A DNA stretch of 64,000 nt, taken from NCBI RefSeq assembly GCF_007994225.1, contig NZ_VLLL01000006.1:1178001-1242000 (forward strand), written 5' to 3'. The position numbers were made by a program, and so were the translations under genes. The stretch is from Stackebrandtia albiflava (lineage in GTDB: Bacteria > Actinomycetota > Actinomycetes > Mycobacteriales > Micromonosporaceae). The notes beneath the pieces were generated by a model, which had not been told where the DNA came from, did no database searches, and saw only the letters and a program-made list of their open reading frames with translations. Position 1 is the stretch's first letter. Each line of letters starts with the position of its first letter. Shown here piece by piece: positions 52,729-60,690 of this stretch.

Positions 52729-52765
52729 CGACCAGACGTCCACGGAGTGAGCGACCAGACGTCCA
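52681..52765. repeat. Three 16-bp repeats at the 3' end of the HEPN-like gene
   Basis: AGCGACCAGGCGTCCA (52681-52696), AGCGACCAGACGTCCA (52727-52742) and AGCGACCAGACGTCCA (52750-52765). The last two are identical and 23 bases apart; a weaker relative lies near 52704. The second copy overlaps the stop codon. They could be leftover duplications from sequence slippage or protein-binding sites. Confidence 0.6.
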
Positions 52766-52908
52766 AGCCCTGGTAGGGGCCTGGCGAAATGACATTCCGG
52801 TCGCTCACCCCATATGGTGGCCTTCCCGGAAATCCGTGGAGTGGCGACCGGCCGGGAGACATACCGTTACCGGGCCGATCCGGCCTTCGGATACACCGCA
52901 GACACGGG

Positions 52909-53328
52909 TCACACGGTTCCCGGCGGTACCACCCATTCGGTCTTCTGGCCGGTGACCGCGGCGATGGTGTCGAAGTCCTTGTCGTAGTGCAGCAGGATGA
53001 GTCCCTCCTGCATCGCCACCACGGAGAGCAGTAGGTCGACCATTGACGCTGCTCGATGCCGACCGTGCTCGGCCAGCCCGCGTCGGATTCGGAGCGCCGC
53101 CTCCCAGGGATCGTCTCCCATCGACGCCCATGGGAACGCGGGAAGGAGGACCTCCCGTATCCGGTCGTAGTCCTGAAGGTTCTTGGCCGAGTACAACAGT
53201 TCGTATTCCGTTGCCGCGCATACCGATACGAGGCCACGGGTGATCAATGGTTCGAGCCGTTCACGGACCGGTTCCAGATGTAGCCGTGCCAACGCGCTCT
53301 TGTCGGCCAGGTACCGGGTCACGCCCAC
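52909..53328 (-). CDS. vapC: PIN-domain toxin (VapC)
   Basis: 139 residues, PIN domain. Acidic active-site residues in order: Asp in YLADKSALA (about residue 9), Glu in ATEYELLYSA (about 43), Asp in SMVDLLLSVVA (about 97) and Asp in HYDKDFDTIA (about 115). VapC toxins cleave tRNA or rRNA when free of antitoxin. Its start overlaps the end of vapB by ten bases, the standard order (antitoxin first). Function in stabilising the region or stopping growth is inferred. The target RNA cannot be predicted. Confidence 0.9.
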   Translation of the reverse strand: MGVTRYLADKSALARLHLEPVRERLEPLITRGLVSVCAATEYELLYSAKNLQDYDRIREVLLPAFPWASMGDDPWEAALRIRRGLAEHGRHRAASMVDLLLSVVAMQEGLILLHYDKDFDTIAAVTGQKTEWVVPPGTV

Positions 53329-53525
53329 ATCTTTCGCTCTACCTCAGGATCCGTGAGTTCAGAGAACGCCCCGCTCGCGGCGATCTCCACGAACTCCTTG
53401 CGGGCGGACTCGGCGACGACTCGCCGCAGAGCCACGTCGATCGTCTCCTTGATGGTCGACGTTCCGAGGATCTCCTGAACCTTTGCGAGTCTGCCCGGGT
53501 CGAGATCGACTGTCGTCTTGGCCAT
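53319..53525 (-). CDS. vapB: VapB-family antitoxin
   Basis: 68 residues. N-terminal ribbon-helix-helix type: MAKTTVDLDPGRLAKVQEILGTS, then TIKETIDVALRRVVAESARK, and an acidic C-terminal tail (ELTDPEVERKMW) that probably wraps the toxin. Autoregulates the vapBC operon as antitoxin-toxin complex. RBS GGAGG seven bases before ATG. AT-richer sequence upstream (53530-53580) likely contains promoter and operator, but no clear palindrome was found. Confidence 0.9.
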   Translation of the reverse strand: MAKTTVDLDPGRLAKVQEILGTSTIKETIDVALRRVVAESARKEFVEIAASGAFSELTDPEVERKMWA

Positions 53526-53778
53526 GAAAACCTCCGCTTTGTGCGACTACCCGCAAGTATTTCCGGGATCTGCGATTCCGTATGGCGGGAGTCGGCGGAG
53601 GAGTATGTCTTCCGCGTGGTCGAACATGCGGCGGGCCTCTAACGCGAAGGCGGGGAGGTGACACCATGCCCCCCGGGGCCGACGGCGATGCACGGGAGCC
53701 GGCAGACTCGCAAATCCGTAGCGGTAGCCCTCGGCCGCAGGCGATGTCGTGTGGGGCGGCCGGGAATCGGGGGTGCGG
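53526..53778. other. Gap without a recognised gene
   Basis: About 250 bases between vapB and msrA. Only the first 60 are AT-rich and likely regulatory for vapBC. Frames on either strand do not yield a family match or an RBS; one minus-strand stretch near 53550-53650 looks faintly protein-like (DHAEDILLRRLPPYG) and could be a gene remnant. Confidence 0.3.
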
Positions 53779-54396
53779 TCAGCGGGGTGGGGCGATGTCC
53801 CGTTGGGCGGGGAGTTCGTCCTGCCGCAGGATCCCCACGGGGCAGGTGAGGCCGTTGGGGCCGTGGTTGCAGTAGCCGCCCGGGTTGTGGTGCAGGTACT
53901 GCTGGTGCTCGTCCTCGGCGTAGTGGAACGGTCCCGCGTCGACGATCTGCGTGGTGATCGGCCCGTACCCGGCCGCCGCCACCACCGGCGCGAAGGCGTC
54001 ACGTGAGGCCACCGCCTCGGTCCGCTGCGCGGGGGTGGTGGTCAGGATGATCGAGCGGTACTGGCTTCCGACGTCGTTGCCCTGCCGGTCGCCCTGCGTC
54101 GGGTCGTGGTTCTCCCAGAACGTCTTGAGCAGCTGCCCGTAGCCGATCGCGGCCGGGTCGTAGACGACCTGGACGACCTCCGCGTGGCCGGTGGTGCCGG
54201 TGCAGACCCGGCGGTAGGTGGGCGCGGGATCGGTGCCGCCCGCGTAACCCGCGGCCGTGGAGTACACCCCCGGCAGCCGCCAGAACAGCCGTTCGGCGCC
54301 CCAGAAACACCCCATGCCGAACAGTGCCCGTTCGAGGCCCTGCGGCCACGGGCCGTGCAGCGGGGTTCCCAGTACCGGATGCGTCGTGACGGTCAT
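53779..54396 (-). CDS. msrA: Peptide methionine sulfoxide reductase A
   Basis: 205 residues. The GCFWG motif (catalytic Cys about residue 30) is present in [13 protein letters not shown], with [18 protein letters not shown], and a second Cys pair in [16 protein letters not shown] (resolving cysteines near residues 176 and 186). It reduces methionine-S-sulfoxide in proteins using thioredoxin and repairs oxidative damage. Length fits the actinobacterial MsrA group. ATG 54396 is taken as start; the preceding sequence is too GC-rich to show a clear RBS. It stands alone between the vapBC pair and an Asp-rich gene on the same strand. Confidence 0.95.
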   Translation of the reverse strand: MTVTTHPVLGTPLHGPWPQGLERALFGMGCFWGAERLFWRLPGVYSTAAGYAGGTDPAPTYRRVCTGTTGHAEVVQVVYDPAAIGYGQLLKTFWENHDPTQGDRQGNDVGSQYRSIILTTTPAQRTEAVASRDAFAPVVAAAGYGPITTQIVDAGPFHYAEDEHQQYLHHNPGGYCNHGPNGLTCPVGILRQDELPAQRDIAPPR

Positions 54397-54460
54397 GCCC
54401 CGATTATGACGCGAACCCCGGCCACCGGCGAGTGAGTCCGCGTGAGACCGCGGGCACGGG

Positions 54461-54488
54461 AACGGGCGGACCCGAAGGTCCGCCCGTT
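54461..54488 (-). terminator. Terminator downstream of the Asp-rich repeat gene
   Basis: AACGGGCGGACC (54461-54472) and its exact complement (54477-54488) close on a CGAA tetraloop. Confidence 0.7.
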
Positions 54489-54581
54489 GCCGGGAACGAT
54501 GCCCAGCGTTCCCGGCGAGGTCGCCCCGGCCGACCGGGTCAGGCCGTCGCGGCAGACCCGGTGGCGGTGCTCACCCCGGAA

Positions 54582-54923
54582 TCAAGCATTCGCGTACGGG
54601 TCGTCCGCCACGCCGTCGCCGTCCATGTCGGTGACGGTGGTGTCGATGACGCCGTCGTAGTCCACATCGGCTTCCCAGGTGTCGGTGACGCCGTCCCCGT
54701 TGGCGTCGTACGCCTGGACGTCGGCGGTGCCGTCGCCGTCGGTGTCCACGTACATCTCCTCGACGACGCCGTCCCCGTTGCCGTCGATAAACTCCGCGTC
54801 GCCGTCACCGTCGGAGTCCAGGTCCACGACCCAGTTGTCCTCCATGCCGTCGCCGTCGGTGTCGGAACCGTAGACGGTGTCGAGGTCGCCGTCACCGTCG
54901 AAGTCCTCGGTCCATTCGCTCAT
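54582..54923 (-). CDS. Asp-rich calcium-binding repeat protein
   Basis: 113 residues made almost entirely of about eight repeats of 13 residues with the pattern D-x-D-G-D-G-x-x-D: for example DTDGDGMED, DANGDGVTD, DMDGDGVAD. Each is an EF-hand-like/thrombospondin-3-like calcium loop. There is no signal peptide or membrane helix, so it is either cytosolic or exported by another route. The charge is extremely negative. ATG 54923 has AGAGGA seven bases upstream. Possible calcium store, adhesin module or structural protein; no catalytic motif. The repetition also makes it prone to alignment and assembly errors. Confidence 0.75.
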   Translation of the reverse strand: MSEWTEDFDGDGDLDTVYGSDTDGDGMEDNWVVDLDSDGDGDAEFIDGNGDGVVEEMYVDTDGDGTADVQAYDANGDGVTDTWEADVDYDGVIDTTVTDMDGDGVADDPYANA

Positions 54924-55099
54924 TGTGGATTCCTCTTCCCGGAGGTGAAAGTCTGTCTCGTTCTGACGGATACGACGATACGAGGTCGTCCACGCCGCTT
55001 GAATCACGGATTCGTGCCACCGTCCACCGGTCCACCAGCGGTCACCGACACGCCACGTCGGGTGCGTGCCACCGGCCCGGCCCCGCACGTGGTGTCGGT

Positions 55100-55105
55100 T
55101 AGCGT
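55100..55105 (+). promoter_or_regulatory. -10 box of leaderless metB gene
   Basis: TAGCGT ends seven bases before the ATG at 55113, and there is no Shine-Dalgarno. The same hexamer precedes the GTG at 21837. Confidence 0.4.
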
Positions 55106-55112
55106 AGTGGGC

Positions 55113-56264
55113 ATGACAGCTGATTCCCAGGGCTTCTCGACCCGGGCCATCCACGCCGGGCAGCCCGCCGACCCCACCACGGGTGCCGTGGTCACCCCGA
55201 TCTACGCGACGTCCACCTACCTCCAGGACGGCGTGGGACGGATGCGGGGCGGTTACGAGTACTCGCGCACCAAGAACCCGACCCGTCGGGCGTTGGAGGA
55301 ATGCCTTGCCGCACTTGAGGAGGGGCGTCACGGGTTCGCGTTCGCCTCCGGCCTCGCGGCCGAGGACACGCTGTTGCGCGCCGTGTGCGCCCCCGGCGAC
55401 CACGTCGTCATCCCCGACGACGCCTACGGCGGCACCTTCCGGTTGTTCGACAAGGTCGCGTCCCGGTGGGGACTGGACTACACCCCGGCGAAGATCTCCG
55501 ACGTCGCGGCGGTGCGCGCCGCCGTCACGCCCCGCACCAGGATCGTCTGGGTCGAGACCCCCACCAACCCTCTGCTGGGAATCGCCGACATCGCGGCGCT
55601 GGCGCAGTTGGCGCACGACGCCGGCGCACTCCTGGTGGTGGACAACACCTTCGCCTCCCCGTACCTCCAGCAGCCGTTGGTGCTGGGCGCCGACGTCGTG
55701 GTCCACTCCACCACCAAGTACCTCGGCGGTCACTCCGATGTGGTCGGTGGTGCCCTCGTCGTCGACGACGACTCGCTCGCCGATGAACTCGCGTTCCACT
55801 CCAACTCCATGGGTGCCATCAGCGGCCCCTTCGACGCCTGGCTGACCCTGCGCGGCGCCAAGACCCTCGCCGTCCGCATGGAACGCCACTGCGACAACGC
55901 CGAACGCATCGTCGAATGGCTCGGCGGCCGTGACGAGATCTCACACATCCTCTACCCGGGACTGGAGACCCACTCCGGCCACGAGGTCGCCGCCAAGCAG
56001 ATGCGCCGGTTCGGCGGCATGGTCAGCTTCCGGATGCGCGCCGGCGAGGAGGCGGCGGTCGCGGTGTGCGACCGCGCCGAACTGTTCACACTCGGCGAAT
56101 CCCTGGGCGGCGTGGAATCGCTCATCGAACACCCCGGCCGGATGACCCACGCCTCCGCGGCCGGTTCGCCGCTGGAGGTCCCCGGAGACCTCGTCAGGCT
56201 GTCGGTCGGCATCGAGGACGTCGAGGACCTGATCGCCGACCTCGCCCGGGCCTTCGGCGGGTGA
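55113..56264 (+). CDS. metB: Cystathionine gamma-synthase / gamma-lyase
   Basis: 383 residues, PLP fold type I, Cys/Met metabolism family. Visible motifs: YEYSRTKNPTRRALEECLAALE (about residues 47-68), FASGLAAEDTLL, and the PLP-lysine motif VVVHSTTKYLGGHSDVVGG (Lys about 204). It converts O-acyl-homoserine plus cysteine to cystathionine, or splits cystathionine; sequence alone does not decide. Partner of CBS (37895). ATG 55113 is chosen as the family start; the frame upstream lacks any similarity. Translation appears leaderless. Stop at 56264 is four bases before the next gene. Confidence 0.9.
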   Translation: MTADSQGFSTRAIHAGQPADPTTGAVVTPIYATSTYLQDGVGRMRGGYEYSRTKNPTRRALEECLAALEEGRHGFAFASGLAAEDTLLRAVCAPGDHVVIPDDAYGGTFRLFDKVASRWGLDYTPAKISDVAAVRAAVTPRTRIVWVETPTNPLLGIADIAALAQLAHDAGALLVVDNTFASPYLQQPLVLGADVVVHSTTKYLGGHSDVVGGALVVDDDSLADELAFHSNSMGAISGPFDAWLTLRGAKTLAVRMERHCDNAERIVEWLGGRDEISHILYPGLETHSGHEVAAKQMRRFGGMVSFRMRAGEEAAVAVCDRAELFTLGESLGGVESLIEHPGRMTHASAAGSPLEVPGDLVRLSVGIEDVEDLIADLARAFGG

Positions 56265-56268
56265 CACG

Positions 56269-57666
56269 TTGAGCTGGCCCGGCGCCACCGCCCGCCAGAT
56301 CGCCAGGGCGGTGCGACGCGGCGACGCCACGGCGACCACCGTCGTCGCCGAGCACATCGCCGACCTGACCGCCGACCCGGCCGACGCGACCGCGTTCGGC
56401 GCGACCCGGGAGGCGACCGCCCTGGCGGAGGCGGCCATCGTCGACGAACTGCCCGACCTGGCGAGCCTCCCGCTCGCGGGCGTGCCCGTCGCGGTGTGCG
56501 AACGGTTCGCCGTCACCGGCGGCCGGGCCCGGCTGGGTTCGGCCGCCACGACACTGCCGGTCGCCGCGGACGACGAGGAACTGGTACGCAGGCTCCGGGG
56601 CGCCGGGGCCGTCATCGTCGGCACCACCCGCAGCAGCGAGCTCGGCCTGTGGCCGACCACCGACGACGGCGGAGTGGTACCGGTCAACCCGTGGCGGTCC
56701 GACCGCGGCGTCGGGGGGCCGTCGGGAGGCGCCGGTCTGGCGGTCGCCTCCGGCGCGGTACCGCTGGCGATCGGCCAGGACGGTCCCGGCATGGCCGGCG
56801 GGGTGCGTACCGTCGCCGCGGCGTGCGGCGTGGTCGGGTTCAGCCCCGAACACGACCCCACCCTGCACGACGACGACGTGACCCGTTGGCTGGCCGGGAC
56901 GCCGGGCCTGTTGGCCACCACGGTGTCCGACGTCGCCGAGGCGTACGCGGTATTGACCCGTTCGGCGGCGCCCGAGATCGGCGACCCGCCCCGGCTGCGC
57001 ATCGCCGCCAGCGACCGGCCGTTGATCCCGCCGGTCCCCGGACTCCGCGGGCCGCTCGCCACACCCGACGACGAGACCCGCACCCGGCTGCTGGAGGTGG
57101 TCCGCACCCTCACCGACGCCGGGCACGACACCCACCGGGCGACTCCGGGGCTCGGCCCGCGCGCGGCCACCGCCTCCTTCTCGGCGTGGGCCGCCGCGGC
57201 GCACCTGCGTGCCCGCCGGTTCGACCGGGACCGCCTGCAGCGCCGCACCCGGCGGCTCGCCGCCATCGGTGAACGGTCGGTCCAGGGCCACTGGTACGGC
57301 GGGCTGCTGGGCGACGGCGTCCGCACCCGCGAACACGCCCTGGAGTGGTTCGCGTCCGGAGGTTTCGACGTCCTGGTGACACCGGCGCTGCCGGGTCCGC
57401 CGCCGGCCGCGGCGGGCTGGTCCGCGCGGGGATTCCGCGACAACCTGCGCTCCGGCGCCAGGACCGCCGCGTACACCGCGCCGTGGGGCCTCATCGGCCT
57501 GCCCGCCGTCGTGGTGCCGGTCGGTGTCCGCGACGACGGCCTGCCCGCGGTGGTGCAACTCGTCGGCAGGCCCGGCCACGTCTCCCTGCTGTTCGACGTG
57601 GCGGCGCAGGTGGTGGAGCGGATGAAACCGCGCCGCTACCCGCCGGTCGCCGGACGGGTCGCCTGA
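56269..57666 (+). CDS. Amidase-signature pseudoenzyme
   Basis: 465 residues with the overall amidase-signature fold: LPLAGVPVAVCERFAVTGG, GGPSGGAGLAVASGAVPLAIGQDG, GGVRTVAAACGVVGFSP, and the C-terminal LPAVVVPVG. In active enzymes these contain Lys, cis-Ser and nucleophile Ser. Here the three positions are Cys77, Pro151 and Val179, so the Ser-cisSer-Lys triad is gone. It cannot hydrolyse amides by the known mechanism. Possible role: binding partner, regulator or GatA-like scaffold. Start is a TTG four bases after metB, so it is expressed with that gene. The sequence is otherwise intact, so it is a maintained protein, not a decaying gene. Confidence 0.82.
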   Translation: MSWPGATARQIARAVRRGDATATTVVAEHIADLTADPADATAFGATREATALAEAAIVDELPDLASLPLAGVPVAVCERFAVTGGRARLGSAATTLPVAADDEELVRRLRGAGAVIVGTTRSSELGLWPTTDDGGVVPVNPWRSDRGVGGPSGGAGLAVASGAVPLAIGQDGPGMAGGVRTVAAACGVVGFSPEHDPTLHDDDVTRWLAGTPGLLATTVSDVAEAYAVLTRSAAPEIGDPPRLRIAASDRPLIPPVPGLRGPLATPDDETRTRLLEVVRTLTDAGHDTHRATPGLGPRAATASFSAWAAAAHLRARRFDRDRLQRRTRRLAAIGERSVQGHWYGGLLGDGVRTREHALEWFASGGFDVLVTPALPGPPPAAAGWSARGFRDNLRSGARTAAYTAPWGLIGLPAVVVPVGVRDDGLPAVVQLVGRPGHVSLLFDVAAQVVERMKPRRYPPVAGRVA

Positions 57667-57767
57667 CCCGCGCACGCCGTCCGGGCGCACCGCCGTGTCG
57701 GCCGTCACGTGGCTACCTTGGTGACACCGGTACACCCGCCGGCGGGTCACTCAGGAAGGCGGACGTC

Positions 57768-59114
57768 GTGGCGCAGTCGAAGATGGAACGCGCGGTGCGC
57801 AGAGCACAGGCCGAGGGACGTATCCCGGCGGTCGCGGTGGCGGTACACCGCGCCGACCGGCCGCTGTGGACGTTCCAGGTCGGTACCGCCGGTGACGGGC
57901 CGGAACTGGACGCCGACACCCGTTTCCGCTACGGGTCGGTCACCAAGACCTTCACCGCCGTGCTGGTCCTGCAGTGCCGCGACGCCGGGCTCCTGGAACT
58001 GGACGACCCGATCGGCAGGCACCTGGCGCTGCCGCGCCACGGCGAGCACACCGTGCGGGACCTGCTCGCGCACCGTTCCGGTCTGCAACGGGAACCCCAC
58101 GGCGACGTCTGGGACCTCCACACCGGACCGGACACCGAACGGCTGCTGGCCGACCTCGCCAAGGCGGAGCGGGTCCTTCCGCCACAGCGGCGCTTTCACT
58201 ACTCCAACCTCGGCTTCGCGCTGCTGGGCCACCTCGCCGCCGCCAAACGCGGCGGCGAGTGGGGCGAGGTCCTCCGGGAGTACGTGCTGGACCCGCTGGG
58301 CCTGTCCGGCACGTCGTGCGAACCGGGTCCGCGCGCCGCGACCGGTTACCTCGTGTCGGCCTACTCCGACCACGCCAGGCCCGAACCCGCGACCGACTGC
58401 GGAGGCATCGCCCCCGCCGCGCAATTGTGGGGCACCGCCTCCGACGTGGCCAGGTGGGCGGCCTTCCTCGCCGACCCGGCGGCCGTCGACCCGGCCGGTG
58501 AGGTCCTGTCGGCGGACACGATGGCCGAGGCGCGGCACCCGCACACCGTCCGCGACGAGTCGGTGTGGGCCGGCGGTTTCGGGCTCGGCCTGATGCTGGA
58601 ACCGCAACCCGAGCGGGTCGTGCACGTCGGGCACTACGGGGCCATGTTCGGTTTCCTGGCCGCCGCGTTCGGGCGCACCGGACCCGACCAGCCCGCCGGT
58701 TTCGGCGCGGCGGTGCTCGGTTCCTCCGGCACCGGCGTCGAGGTCAACACACTGGTCCACGAACTGCTGCGGCTGAGCGCCACGGACGACCCCGCCGACA
58801 TCCCGGTGTGGACGCCGGGGGAGGCACCGCCCGCCGACGTCGCGCCGCTGCTGGGCCGGTGGTGGTCGGAGGGCTTCGGTTTCACGTTCAGCTGGCGGGA
58901 CGGTGCGCTCCAGGCGCGCGGCGACGGGGCACCGCGCCACGCACCCCCGTCGGTGTTCGCCAGGGTCGGAGAGGACCGGTTCACCACGGTGTCGGGCCGG
59001 GAGGCCGGTGAGACGCTGGAACTCCTCCGGGACGGCGACGGCCGGGTCACGGCCATGCGGTGGGCCACCTACCCGGTGACCCGGGGACAGGAGACACCAC
59101 TGCTCGGCGACTGA
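57768..59114 (+). CDS. Beta-lactamase-fold serine hydrolase
   Basis: 448 residues, class C beta-lactamase/DD-peptidase-like family (PF00144). Motifs: YGSVTKTF with Ser57 and Lys60 (S-x-x-K), HYSNLGFALLG (Y-x-N) and HVGHYG (H-x-G in place of K-T-G). A C-terminal beta-rich domain of about 100 residues (DUF3471-like) follows. There is no signal peptide, so it is probably intracellular: an esterase or D-amino-acid peptidase is more likely than a secreted beta-lactamase. GTG 57768 has AGGAAGG upstream; start is clear. A stand-alone gene. Confidence 0.88.
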   Translation: MAQSKMERAVRRAQAEGRIPAVAVAVHRADRPLWTFQVGTAGDGPELDADTRFRYGSVTKTFTAVLVLQCRDAGLLELDDPIGRHLALPRHGEHTVRDLLAHRSGLQREPHGDVWDLHTGPDTERLLADLAKAERVLPPQRRFHYSNLGFALLGHLAAAKRGGEWGEVLREYVLDPLGLSGTSCEPGPRAATGYLVSAYSDHARPEPATDCGGIAPAAQLWGTASDVARWAAFLADPAAVDPAGEVLSADTMAEARHPHTVRDESVWAGGFGLGLMLEPQPERVVHVGHYGAMFGFLAAAFGRTGPDQPAGFGAAVLGSSGTGVEVNTLVHELLRLSATDDPADIPVWTPGEAPPADVAPLLGRWWSEGFGFTFSWRDGALQARGDGAPRHAPPSVFARVGEDRFTTVSGREAGETLELLRDGDGRVTAMRWATYPVTRGQETPLLGD

Positions 59115-59165
59115 CCGCCATTCCCGCCCTGAGGCCCACACCCGACCGGACACATCGGTGCGGAA

Positions 59166-59185
59166 CGGGCGCGAAAACGCGCCCG
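59166..59185 (+). terminator. Terminator after the serine hydrolase gene
   Basis: CGGGCGCG (59166-59173), AAAA loop, CGCGCCCG (59178-59185): perfect 8-bp stem 50 bases beyond the stop. Confidence 0.65.
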
Positions 59186-59282
59186 CGGCCACCCGAGGCG
59201 CGGAATGTGGGGGTGGTGTCGCGGGGCGTGACGTGCCCGGCCGCCCCGTCACCACGGCTCGGATAAGGCAGAATCGGCAACC

Positions 59283-60614
59283 GTGGGTCAATCGATGCGG
59301 CACCCGGCACGGGTCGTCCCCATGGTGTTCCTGGGGGCGGTGCTGGTGGGTACCGCCCTGTTGCTGCTGCCGATAGCCCGGCAGGGCGACGCCGAGGCGC
59401 CCGTGGTCACCGCGTTGTTCACCGCCACCTCGGCCGTGTGCATCACGGGCCTGGCGGTGGTCGACACCGCCGGTTACTGGTCCTGGTTCGGCGAGGGCGT
59501 CATCGCAAGCCTGATCCAGCTCGGCGGCTTCGGCATCATGACGATGGCGTCGCTGCTGGGACTGGTCGTGGCGGGCCGCCTGGGGTTGCGGGAACGGCTC
59601 GTCGCGCAGGCCGAGAACAAGACGCTCGGCCTCGGTGACGTCCGGCAGGTCATGATCCGGGTGGCGGTCATGTCGATCAGCGTCGAGTTGATCCTGGCGA
59701 TCATCCTGTTCGCACGGTTCCGGTTCGCCTACGACTACGAATTCGGGGAGGCGGTCTGGCACGGGGTGTTCCACTCGGTGTCGGCCTTCAACAACGCCGG
59801 TTTCGCGTTGTACCCCGACAGCCTGGAGGGCTTCGTCACCGACCCGATCGTGATGCTTCCCATCGCGTTGGCCGTCATCATCGGCGGCATCGGTTCACCG
59901 GTGATCCTGGAACTGTCGCGGCGGATGCGGCACCCGTCGCGCTGGTCGGTCCACACCAAGCTCACGATCCTGGGCACGGCGATCCTGCTGCCGCTCGGTT
60001 TCGTCGCCTACCTCGTGTTCGAGTGGAACAACCCCGCCACGATGGGGCCGCTGGGCTTCGGGGACAAGTTGTCGGCCGCGTTCTTCTCCAGCGTCATGCC
60101 GCGCAGCGCCGGGTACAACGCGATACCGATGGGCGAGGTCCAGCCCGAGACCCAGATGATCACGATGGCGTTGATGTTCATCGGCGGCGGCTCGGCCAGT
60201 ACCGCGGGCGGCATCAAGGTCACCACGTTCATCCTGTTGGCGTTCGTGATCTGGGCGGAGATCCGGGGGGAACCCGACGTGTCGGTGTTCGGCCGGACCA
60301 TCCCCCACGCCGTGCAGCGGCAGGCGTTGACGATCGCGCTGCTGGGCGTGGCGGCGGTCGCCTCCGGGACGGTGGTCCTGGAACTGACCACGGAGTTCCC
60401 GATGAACGACGTGATGTTCGAGACCGTGTCGGCGTTCGGTCCCGTCGGGTTGTCCACCGGCATCACGCCGGATCTGCCGCCGGTCAGCCAACTCGTGCTG
60501 GTGGTCCTGATGTTCACCGGCCGGGTCGGCACGGTCGCGGTCGGCACGGCGTTGGCGCTGCGCAGCCGTCGCCGCCGGTTCTCCTACCCCGAGGACCGGC
60601 CGATCGTCGGGTGA
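59283..60614 (+). CDS. trkH: TrkH/KtrB-type potassium uptake membrane protein
   Basis: 443 residues, ten or so helices. The four K+-channel-like P-loop motifs appear in order: ATSAVCITGLAVVDT (residues about 48-62), HSVSAFNNAGFALYP, SVMPRSAGYNAIPMG and TVSAFGPVGLSTGIT. Mediates K+ (or Na+/K+) uptake, gated by the TrkA-type subunit encoded next. GTG 59283 has no Shine-Dalgarno; a CAGAAT box ends eight bases upstream, suggesting leaderless translation. The length fits the KtrB subgroup rather than the longer TrkH. The next gene starts 76 bases after the stop. Confidence 0.93.
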   Translation: MGQSMRHPARVVPMVFLGAVLVGTALLLLPIARQGDAEAPVVTALFTATSAVCITGLAVVDTAGYWSWFGEGVIASLIQLGGFGIMTMASLLGLVVAGRLGLRERLVAQAENKTLGLGDVRQVMIRVAVMSISVELILAIILFARFRFAYDYEFGEAVWHGVFHSVSAFNNAGFALYPDSLEGFVTDPIVMLPIALAVIIGGIGSPVILELSRRMRHPSRWSVHTKLTILGTAILLPLGFVAYLVFEWNNPATMGPLGFGDKLSAAFFSSVMPRSAGYNAIPMGEVQPETQMITMALMFIGGGSASTAGGIKVTTFILLAFVIWAEIRGEPDVSVFGRTIPHAVQRQALTIALLGVAAVASGTVVLELTTEFPMNDVMFETVSAFGPVGLSTGITPDLPPVSQLVLVVLMFTGRVGTVAVGTALALRSRRRRFSYPEDRPIVG

Positions 60615-60690
60615 CCACGGCAGAACACGATCTCCCGCCGCCCCGCGACGTGTGGCGTCGGCCGAGCCCTAGAGAACTGGAGTGGAGACA

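Noticed and set aside
52681-52765. Short repeats resembling a CRISPR array
   Set aside because: Repeats are 16 bp with unequal 7-30 bp spacing and only three copies; no cas genes nearby.
53547-53700. Protein-like fragment DHAEDILLRRLPPYG on the minus strand
   Set aside because: Only about 25 residues look natural, there is no start or RBS, and the frame continues into antisense of msrA; possible remnant, not a gene.
54432-55112. Upstream extension of the cystathionine gamma-synthase frame
   Set aside because: Its translation is the antisense of the Asp-rich repeat gene and lacks family similarity; the family start is at 55113.
59115-59282. Possible c-di-AMP or other riboswitch before the potassium uptake genes
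   Set aside because: No conserved riboswitch core was found; a terminator hairpin and a -10-like box explain the sequence.
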